Assembly: GCA_016839865.1 (NCBI GenBank)
Contig: JAEOTN010000226.1
Span: forward strand, 1 to 19,463
DNA length: 19,463 nucleotides
Origin: Promethearchaeota archaeon
GTDB lineage: Archaea; Asgardarchaeota; Lokiarchaeia; Sigynarchaeales; MK-D1
Reading direction: 5' to 3'
The notes under the pieces are model-generated. The model was given only the letters and a program-made list of their open reading frames with translations. It ran no database searches and was not told where the DNA came from. Below are positions 14,059-19,463 of this stretch, one piece after another (position 1 is the stretch's first letter; each line of letters opens with the position of its first letter). The translations under genes were made by a program, and so were the position numbers.

Positions 14059-15812
14059 GAGCCCTTTTTATTAATTCGCGCCCTTCCCGTATCTAAATCC
14101 CGTCGAAAGGTAATATCCAGTGATTTTAAAAATGCATTCATTCCATCTTGTTTTGTAAGTGGTCCAATTGTATGGCCTTCCACACCAGGATCACCCAAAA
14201 AAATCAGTAAGCGGTCTGCTAGTGCATCAATAATTTGAATATCATGCTCAATAGCTATGGTAGTCGAATCTGTTCGTTTTGTATGTGAACGAATGATTTC
14301 AGCAATCTTTATTCTCTCCTCGACGTCTAAATAAGCGCTTGGTTCATCGATAAGATAAAGATCTGCATCCTTAGTAAGACATGCTGCAATAAATGTGCGC
14401 TGTAATTGTCCTCCAGAGAGTTTACCCACATGTTTGTCAAATAACGAATCAACTCCAAGAGGTTGGTATAACTCTTGGCTGAGAATTTCATTATGGATAT
14501 ATTTTCGAGAGTTATCTGTTATGAATTCTTCAACGGTTCCCTTAAAATCTGCAGTAATATATTGCGGTTTGTAAGAAATGGAGATTCTTTCAGAAAGGTT
14601 CAGATTTTCTTTATCAGATTTAAGTTGCCCAACCAAAATTTTAAAGAAAGTTGTTTTTCCAAGCCCATTTTGACCGACAATTCCCAATACTTCATTCTCA
14701 TATAGGATCCCAGAACCAATCTCTAGTTTAAAGGAAGAGAATGTTTTTGTTAGATCAGGCCACTCTGCAAAAACTCTTGCATTAGCCCAGGTTCTACCAG
14801 ACACCGTTTTTCTAAACCGAATTTTATTTTCACGAAATTCTGTGTTGTCTGCTGAAATAAATCCATTAAGATAGGTATTGATTCCATTCTTTACATTTAA
14901 GATTCGTGAGATAATTCCAAATTTGTTAGGTTCTCCATAGAATAAATGAACCATATCCGACATGTAATCCAAAATTGTTAAATCGTGGTCCACTACAAGA
15001 AAAGCTTTATTTTCCGTTTTTAGTTCTTGAAGAACTTCCGCGAGATCTACGCGTTTCTTGATATCGAGAAAGGTACAAGGTTCATCAATTAGGAAAACGT
15101 TTGCATCAGTTAGTAGCACATTTGCAATCGAGAATCGTTGCAATTCTCCTCCCGAACATTCCTCAAGATATCGATCCTTTATACTGTAAATATCCAAAGC
15201 ATCCAAAATTTGTTGATATTGTGGATGATTTTTCAATGGGGCAAGAATTTCTCCAATCCTTCGTCCCTTGTACTTATCAAATAAAACCCGTAAGACCTGT
15301 TTTTTGTAACTTATGTTAGATTCATTAGAAAAATGGTTTCGAATATTATTATCCTTTATACCTGCTGCAATATCGTTCCAATTTTGGGATTTAGAAGAAG
15401 AGCCAAAGTTAGGTTTTAAAGTTTTACTCAATATGTTCATGATTGTAGATTTACCGATTCCGTTTGGACCAACTAATCCAGTTACCTTCCCTTTAGTGAG
15501 TGTGGGGAGTTGGTACAATCGAAATCCGGTATTGTATTGATGAACTTTTAATTGATCGGGATCTTCCTCTACATAGTTTTTTACGTATATGGCGTCTCTT
15601 GGGCACCTATTCACACATATTCCACACTTTATACAATATTCAGAGTGGATAATTATCTCATTAGTGGATTTCTTGAAATCTATCGCCGGAAAAACTTTCT
15701 TCTTTCCTTGTAACTTCTTATTGGTGATATTCACGGGACAATATTTGATACATGGGCGACCGCACGAATTATATGTACATTTGGAATAATCAACAAGATA
15801 GGCTTTTTTCAT
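14004..15812 (-). CDS. abcE1: ABCE1/RLI, ribosome recycling ATPase
   Basis: 602 residues, full length. ABCE1 splits ribosomes after termination and joins initiation complexes. The N-terminal domain has two 4Fe-4S sets: Cys12/Cys17/Cys21/Cys25 and Cys60/Cys63/Cys66/Cys70. NBD1 has Walker A GPNGIGKS (115-122), signature CSGGELQR (219-226), Walker B LIDEP (Asp243-Glu244) and H-loop His276. NBD2 has Walker A GQNGLGKT (380-387), signature LSGGQLQR (465-472), Walker B LIDEP (Asp489-Glu490) and H-loop His523. All ATPase residues are present. NBD1 departs from consensus in places: its Q-loop reads YKKQVL rather than KPQY, and the D-loop region reads DEPCTFLD rather than DEPSSYLD; NBD2 has the standard KPQY. 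The gene lies five bases after the stop of the radical-SAM gene, so they form an operon. Essential gene, not a candidate for horizontal transfer. Confidence 0.97.
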   Translation of the reverse strand: MKKAYLVDYSKCTYNSCGRPCIKYCPVNITNKKLQGKKKVFPAIDFKKSTNEIIIHSEYCIKCGICVNRCPRDAIYVKNYVEEDPDQLKVHQYNTGFRLYQLPTLTKGKVTGLVGPNGIGKSTIMNILSKTLKPNFGSSSKSQNWNDIAAGIKDNNIRNHFSNESNISYKKQVLRVLFDKYKGRRIGEILAPLKNHPQYQQILDALDIYSIKDRYLEECSGGELQRFSIANVLLTDANVFLIDEPCTFLDIKKRVDLAEVLQELKTENKAFLVVDHDLTILDYMSDMVHLFYGEPNKFGIISRILNVKNGINTYLNGFISADNTEFRENKIRFRKTVSGRTWANARVFAEWPDLTKTFSSFKLEIGSGILYENEVLGIVGQNGLGKTTFFKILVGQLKSDKENLNLSERISISYKPQYITADFKGTVEEFITDNSRKYIHNEILSQELYQPLGVDSLFDKHVGKLSGGQLQRTFIAACLTKDADLYLIDEPSAYLDVEERIKIAEIIRSHTKRTDSTTIAIEHDIQIIDALADRLLIFLGDPGVEGHTIGPLTKQDGMNAFLKSLDITFRRDLDTGRARINKKGSKKDVKQRVNNEYYYVKV

Positions 15813-15818
15813 TCAGAA

Positions 15819-16709
15819 TCACATATGCAGTAGCCATTTTGGCTCCATTTGTTGTATCCGCGGATCATCAATTAGTTTGTTCAGCTCTTCTATAAATCGT
15901 TCTCGATCTTTGGAAATGTCATTTGACTTAAGTGTGCAATAGTTAGATATATGATCATTATACATCTCGGAAGTGACATTAGATCCTATTTGAGCTAGAA
16001 TATCCCGTTCTTCCTTTAGGACGTCAACAGGTCTCATTACTTTGAATGTACCATTTTGCACATCTACCCAAAGAGGACTTGAGGGAATCACATTTAGGGT
16101 TCGAAACCGGAAAATTGTAGGATTAATTTCAGTGAGTACGCGAGCGGTTTCCCTGACATGTTCTTCTGAGTGTTCATAACTGCCCAATCCTAATATGACA
16201 TAGAGGGAGAGTTTAATTCCTGCATTCAATAGTCGTTTTCCAACTTCAATTATTGTACGGTCATTAGTACCTTTTTTCATCAAACGCAAAACGGTCTTAG
16301 AACCAGATTCTAAGCCCATATACACAATATCCAATCCAGCTTCCTTTAATTGCTTCAGTTCTTCGTCTGATTTTTTTACTATATCTAACGCTTTGGAATA
16401 TGCGCTTAATCGCTCTAATTTCTTAAAGCGTAATTTTACATATTTCAGAATCTTCACAAGGTAATCGGTCGGTGCACTAGTTGGATTCCCATTACCCAGA
16501 AACACCCATCTATGATTCGGATATGTATCAGCCAGATAATCAATATCTTTCATCACTTCTTCCAAGGGACGCACTACATAATCCTGAATCCCTTTATACA
16601 CCCCACAGAACTTGCATTGATTCCATGAGCACCCTCCAGTGACAGCAAGAAGAACCGAATAAGATTCGACAGGAGGACGAATAATGATGTGACCAGGATT
16701 AAGGGACAT
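15819..16709 (-). CDS. Radical SAM protein, upstream of RLI in one operon
   Basis: 296 residues. The N-terminal cluster motif is GCSWNQCKFCGVY: Cys27, Cys32, Cys35, spaced C-x4-C-x2-C instead of the classical C-x3-C-x2-C; this spacing is found in some Elp3/HemN-like radical SAM groups. The rest fits the radical SAM barrel: GNGNPTSAP (glycine/SAM-binding region), 'DIVYMGLESGSKTVLRLMKKG' (residues ~128-148, typical of the MiaB/Elp3/HemN superfamily) and LSLYVILGLG. There is no TRAM, B12-binding or SPASM domain. It uses SAM and a 4Fe-4S cluster for a radical reaction on an unknown substrate. Its stop is five bases from the RLI start, so co-transcription is near certain and hints at a link to ribosome or Fe-S biology, but this is inference. 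The ATG at 16709 is the natural start. Element 2 begins about 65 bp upstream. Confidence 0.9.
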   Translation of the reverse strand: MSLNPGHIIIRPPVESYSVLLAVTGGCSWNQCKFCGVYKGIQDYVVRPLEEVMKDIDYLADTYPNHRWVFLGNGNPTSAPTDYLVKILKYVKLRFKKLERLSAYSKALDIVKKSDEELKQLKEAGLDIVYMGLESGSKTVLRLMKKGTNDRTIIEVGKRLLNAGIKLSLYVILGLGSYEHSEEHVRETARVLTEINPTIFRFRTLNVIPSSPLWVDVQNGTFKVMRPVDVLKEERDILAQIGSNVTSEMYNDHISNYCTLKSNDISKDRERFIEELNKLIDDPRIQQMEPKWLLHM

Positions 16710-16713
16710 TTTT

Positions 16714-16767
16714 TCTCAGTAAAAACTAAATTAAGTAGAATAAAGAATAGAATGCTATTAACTGAGA
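16714..16767. repeat. TCTCAGT/ACTGAGA inverted pair upstream of the radical-SAM gene
   Basis: TCTCAGT (16714-16720) and ACTGAGA (16761-16767) are perfect 7-bp inverted arms about 40 nt apart, just upstream of the radical-SAM ATG and just before the left end of element 2. They may be parts of the surviving promoter region or fold in the 5' leader. Weak on its own. Confidence 0.2.
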
Positions 16768-16841
16768 TCAAAATAAAAAATCTCCTTTCTTGAGGGGAGT
16801 CTGAATTTTAATATTCTATCTTCATCCAAGAAGTACCGATC

Positions 16842-18131
16842 ATGATTTTAACTACTAAAATTCGTATTTTTCCCAGCCAAGAGCAGGAGGATCTACTCTG
16901 GATTTTTTCGGAAAAATGCAGATTGATTTATAATTTTGCCCTTCATGATAGGATCAAGAATTGGAAACAAAATCTAGAGTTGCCTAAAGAAAAATGGACA
17001 TTTATCAACTACATTGACCAACAGAACCAATTACCTTTGATAAAGCAACAATTCCCCGAATATAAATGGGTCTACTCAAAAGTACTCCAAGGAGTTTTGA
17101 AGCGATTAGATTCAAATTATAAATCCTTCTTTAGTTTATGGAAACGGGGTAATAGGAATGTAAAACACCCTAAATTTAAGGGGAAGAAATATTTTCAAAC
17201 CTTAATTTATAATCAAAGTGGATTTACATTCAAAGGTAATTCCATCTCATTTTCTCATAAACATCCTTCAAAAATAAAGCTGAAATTTCTATTGAAATAT
17301 ATTATTCCATTTAATTCCAAGATAAAACAAGTAGAAATATTTTTGGATTCAAAACAACGGTGGTTTGTATCCTTCAACCATGAAATCCCAGAAATCTTGT
17401 ATATTGATAATGGAAAGTATCAAGCTATCGATTTAGGCATATCAAATCTTGTGTCTGCAGTGAATTTGGATTCCAAATTTATTCAAATTAAAAATAATCG
17501 AGCAGATTTGTATTGGAGAAAAAAACTTGCGGAAGTTAACTCCAAACGGGACCATTGTAAAAAATATTCAATTCGGTGGAAAAAACTTAATCAGAAATAT
17601 ATTTCGATGAGATCCAAGTGTACTAATCAACTCCGCGATTTTCAGCATAAAATCTCCAAAAAAATCGTTGAAAACACCCAAGCAAACACCCTTATTATCG
17701 GTGATTTGGATTTACAAGCGATGGGTAAGAAACAGAAAGGTACAGGAAATACTCGATTAACAAAGGCAAGAAAAACACTCAATCATTCGATACAGAATAC
17801 AGGTAGTTTGGGGAGATTTGCCGAATTTTTAACCTATAAAGCTCAAAAATCAGGTAAGAGAATAATAAAAATTGATGAATCTTACACTACACAAACCTGT
17901 GCAAATTGCGGGACGTTAAAAAAAAGGAGATTAAATGAAAGAAAACTTATATGCGATTGTGGACATCACTTAGATCGGGATTTGAATTCAGCAATCAATA
18001 TTATGGTGAAATTTTTATCCCAAAAACACCACTACGATTACCTATCGCATAAACCCTCTGTGGACGAGGAATCTTTTCTGTTACGGTGGAAAGGATTTAG
18101 TACGAAAAACAGCTCTTTAAGTGTTACATGA
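16842..18131 (+). CDS. tnpB: TnpB RNA-guided nuclease, rearranged RuvC-II (second copy, divergent)
   Basis: 429 residues, full length, only distantly similar to the first TnpB. The N-terminus TTKIRIFPSQEQEDLLWIFSEKC is the classic TnpB start. RuvC-I is AIDLGISNLVSA (Asp197). RuvC-II reads NTLIIGDLDLQAM, with Gly287 where canonical enzymes have Glu before D-L. Glu346 in IDESYTTQTC occupies the same place as Glu327 of the other TnpB. The zinc finger is Cys353/Cys356 (TCANCG) and Cys371/Cys373 (ICDCG, one residue short of CxxC). RuvC-III is DRDLNSAIN (Asp380). About 40 residues follow RuvC-III, longer than usual, ending before the right-end hairpin. No tnpA accompanies it. If the alternative Glu works, it should be an active nuclease guided by the RNA from its right end. 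Confidence 0.88.
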   Translation: MILTTKIRIFPSQEQEDLLWIFSEKCRLIYNFALHDRIKNWKQNLELPKEKWTFINYIDQQNQLPLIKQQFPEYKWVYSKVLQGVLKRLDSNYKSFFSLWKRGNRNVKHPKFKGKKYFQTLIYNQSGFTFKGNSISFSHKHPSKIKLKFLLKYIIPFNSKIKQVEIFLDSKQRWFVSFNHEIPEILYIDNGKYQAIDLGISNLVSAVNLDSKFIQIKNNRADLYWRKKLAEVNSKRDHCKKYSIRWKKLNQKYISMRSKCTNQLRDFQHKISKKIVENTQANTLIIGDLDLQAMGKKQKGTGNTRLTKARKTLNHSIQNTGSLGRFAEFLTYKAQKSGKRIIKIDESYTTQTCANCGTLKKRRLNERKLICDCGHHLDRDLNSAINIMVKFLSQKHHYDYLSHKPSVDEESFLLRWKGFSTKNSSLSVT

Positions 18132-18194
18132 AGAGACTCGTGCAAAACCCCTATTTTTAGGTAGTGGTAGTTCACTCTGGTGATTGCATGACAG
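18040..18194 (+). ncRNA. Predicted reRNA (omegaRNA) of element 2, guide over the alaX start
   Basis: By analogy with characterised tnpB elements, the RNA spans the tnpB 3' end and the right-end hairpin (18147-18168), and its guide begins just after TAGTTCA, at 18175 (CTCTGGTGATTGCATGACAG). That guide covers the alaX ribosome site and start codon on the sense strand. The 5' boundary is approximate; transcription is not shown. Confidence 0.45.
18147..18174 (+). repeat. Right end of element 2
   Basis: Inner stem CCTA-TTTT-TAGG (18150-18161) is extended by ACC/GGT (18147-18149 with 18166-18168) across a TAGT bulge, then TAGTTCA at the tip. A bulged stem of this kind is typical of Y1-transposase recognition hairpins. 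Confidence 0.6.
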
Positions 18195-19357
18195 AAGCAT
18201 TATACTGGAAGAAACCATATACAAAATCTTTTACAGCAAAAGTTGTCGATGTGAGGAAAAACGCAATTATTCTCAATAAGACTCTTTTTTATGCAACGGC
18301 TGGAAACCAAATCCATGATACCGGTATCTTAACGATTAATAAAAAAGAGTTTAGAGTTATAAATGTTGAGAAGGATGATAATGAAACTTATTTTCACTTT
18401 ACTGAGCCAAAACCCACTAAGGAACTTATAGAATCAGCCGTTAAAGGAAAAATTGATTGGGATCGACGCTATTCAGTAATGAAAGCTCACACTGCTCAAC
18501 ATATAATATCAGCAATTATGATGAAACTGTTTAGAAACAAAACTGTGCAAGCAAATATTAAACCAGGGGAATTTAGTATAGAGTTTGAACAGAAGATCAC
18601 TGAAGAACAATTGGAGTCTACAATACAGGAAGTTAATCAAGTGTTTTCAGTTGATAGTAAAAGTATAATATCTCATGTTCTGAATCATGATGACGCTGTA
18701 AATCAATTTTCAACTAAAATTCGGGGAAAAATACCCAAAGTCGACACTGTACGAATTCTAGAAGTAGATGGAATCGATTTTAATACCTGTGGAGGGACCC
18801 ATGTCAAAAAATCAAATGAAATTGGTCCAGTGTATATCTCCAAAATCCATAGTGAACGCGAAGTGGATTTTTACTGCGGAGGAAATGCTCTAAATAAGCT
18901 CAGTGTGAGTAATGTAAATTTAGTTTTTTCTCAAAAACAACTAAATTGTTCCCTTGAAGAGTTTCCGAAAGTATTCTCTAAAAAATTACAGGATTGCGAA
19001 GAGTTGACGAATAAACGGAAGGAGTTATCAGTCCTAATAATGGAATTACTACAAACGAGTCCGTATGAAGATATAAATGGTCTAAAATTTCGTTTTTTAG
19101 GAGTAGAATTACCAAATAAAATCATGTTTAATGGATTTAGAAAATTTGAATCGGAAAGCATCCTAGTCGTAAAACTCAAACCAGAACAATATCTGATCCT
19201 CTCATCCTCAAAGAAATTTATAGCAAAATTAATTGTAGAAAAATTAAAGGAGAAATATGGAGGGAAAGGAGGAGGAAGTCCTTTTAATGCTCAAATTTTG
19301 TTTGATAAAGAACCGAAAAATCTTCAAGAAGACATAAAGCAAATCTTAGCCAACTAA
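18188..19357 (+). CDS. alaX: AlaX-L alanyl-tRNA editing protein (with DHHA1-type C-terminal domain)
   Basis: 389 residues, the size of AlaX-L. It removes Ser (or Gly) from mischarged tRNA-Ala in trans, a free-standing relative of the AlaRS editing domain. Metal-site motifs are HTAQH (His101, His105) and CGGTH (Cys201, His205). A C-terminal domain has GGKGGGSPFNAQ (glycines 358-363), the C-Ala/DHHA1 signature. In the N-terminal beta-barrel the usual FYP..GGQ..D.G reads FYATAGNQIHDTG, so one conserved Gly is Asn. I choose the ATG at 18188 (TEALYWKKPYTKSF matches the family start). An upstream in-frame GTG at 18164 would fall inside the right end of element 2 and add eight unrelated residues. 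A GGTGA (18179-18183) is a short-spaced ribosome site. With the element 13 bp upstream, transcription probably comes from within the element or from a promoter displaced by it. Confidence 0.93.
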   Translation: MTEALYWKKPYTKSFTAKVVDVRKNAIILNKTLFYATAGNQIHDTGILTINKKEFRVINVEKDDNETYFHFTEPKPTKELIESAVKGKIDWDRRYSVMKAHTAQHIISAIMMKLFRNKTVQANIKPGEFSIEFEQKITEEQLESTIQEVNQVFSVDSKSIISHVLNHDDAVNQFSTKIRGKIPKVDTVRILEVDGIDFNTCGGTHVKKSNEIGPVYISKIHSEREVDFYCGGNALNKLSVSNVNLVFSQKQLNCSLEEFPKVFSKKLQDCEELTNKRKELSVLIMELLQTSPYEDINGLKFRFLGVELPNKIMFNGFRKFESESILVVKLKPEQYLILSSSKKFIAKLIVEKLKEKYGGKGGGSPFNAQILFDKEPKNLQEDIKQILAN

Positions 19358-19372
19358 ACACTTAGACACTGA

Positions 19373-19463
19373 ATGCGAAAAAGAACATCGATTTACCCAT
19401 TACTCATTTCATATTTTCTTATGGTTTTTAATACCTATTTTATCAACCCTTACCTTGCGTTAG
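19373..19463 (+). CDS. Membrane protein, N-terminus only; possibly an MFS transporter
   Basis: An ATG at 19373, right after an in-frame TGA, opens a frame that stays open to the window edge (30 codons). The peptide starts MRKRTSIYPLLISYFL and continues MVFNTYFINPYLAL: basic residues, a hydrophobic helix and the 'N..FI.PYLAL' turn seen in the first helix of many MFS permeases. It begins 15 bases after the alaX stop on the same strand, consistent with an operon. No obvious ribosome site is seen. Coding status is likely; family is a guess from 30 residues. Confidence 0.5.
   Translation, partial: MRKRTSIYPLLISYFLMVFNTYFINPYLAL

Larger units (their letters stand above)
16775..18174 (+). mobile_element. 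IS200/IS605-group element 2 (tnpB only, IS1341-type)
   Basis: The left end has hairpin CTCCTT-TCTTGA-GGGGAG (16782-16799, two T-G wobbles), then TGAATTT (16802-16808), the same motif as after element 1's left hairpin. The right end has ACC-CCTA-TTTT-TAGG with a bulge, then GGT (18147-18168), running into TAGTTCA (18168-18174), the same tip as element 1. Only 42 bp separate the left hairpin from tnpB, so no tnpA is present. The left tip is uncertain by about 20 bp; the right tip is set by the shared TAGTTCA. The element lies between the radical-SAM/RLI operon and alaX, 13 bp before the alaX ATG. Confidence 0.8.

Noticed and set aside
16574..16771. Minus-strand 65-codon ORF overlapping the radical-SAM start
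   Set aside because: It is a different frame of the same strand; the radical-SAM frame has the Cys motif and barrel signatures.
18164..18187. Upstream GTG start for alaX
   Set aside because: The codons lie in the right end of element 2 (GTGGTAGTTCA), add residues unlike any AlaX N-terminus, and a natural ATG follows at 18188.
1..19463. CRISPR array, tRNA or rRNA genes, prophage
   Set aside because: No regularly spaced repeats, no cloverleaf-like tRNA sequence and no phage structural genes were seen in any gap on either strand.

Overview
The window looks like chromosomal DNA from an archaeon, most likely an Asgard (Lokiarchaeia/Heimdallarchaeia-type) lineage. It carries ABCE1/RLI, a Sulfolobus-B1-like family B DNA polymerase, a stand-alone AlaX-L editing protein, an AN1 zinc finger fused to TPR-like repeats, a HEAT/coiled-coil protein, and two secreted proteins with a C-terminal 'IPGFP-type' membrane anchor. 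The DNA is AT-rich (about one third G+C by eye), TATA-like boxes and T-run ends are visible, and start codons include GTG and TTG. The Asgard assignment is an inference from gene content; archaeal origin is much firmer.

Layout. 1-2121 (minus) is the N-terminal 707 codons of a HEAT/coiled-coil protein that runs off the left edge. It is divergent from a metallo-beta-lactamase-fold hydrolase (2245-3222, plus), with a TATA-like sequence between them that could serve both. The hydrolase converges on a thiolase (3228-4463, minus) with a 16-bp A/T palindrome between the stops. Two surface proteins follow on minus: a beta-helix protein (4651-5487) and a CBM9/DOMON-like protein (5700-6506). They share a C-terminal anchor although their ectodomains are unrelated. 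Next on plus come the replicative-type DNA polymerase (6732-9791), a 118-residue orphan (9970-10326) and an EamA-type transporter (10401-11279).

Mobile DNA. Two IS200/IS605-group elements interrupt the region. Element 1 (about 11310-12910) has a tnpA with an internal deletion plus a full tnpB. Element 2 (about 16775-18174) is a tnpB-only (IS1341-type) element. Both have subterminal hairpins, and they share a TGAATTT motif after the left hairpin and TAGTTCA at the right tip. Both TnpBs have Gly where RuvC-II normally has Glu, and both have a Glu just before the zinc-finger entry motif.

Between the elements lie the AN1-TPR gene (12970-14007, plus) and, convergent with it, a radical-SAM to RLI operon (16709-14004, minus). 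Element 2 lies between this operon and alaX (18188-19357, plus), ending only 13 bp before the alaX start codon. At the right edge a membrane protein (probably an MFS transporter) begins at 19373 and runs out of the window.

The cellular genes fall into translation (RLI, AlaX), replication (PolB), acyl-CoA metabolism (thiolase), membrane transport and cell surface. I see no phage, CRISPR, rRNA or tRNA genes, and no gene-free stretch longer than 300 bases. The most interesting material is the pair of TnpB elements (catalytic rearrangement, shared ends, a predicted guide covering the alaX start) and the shared surface-protein anchor.
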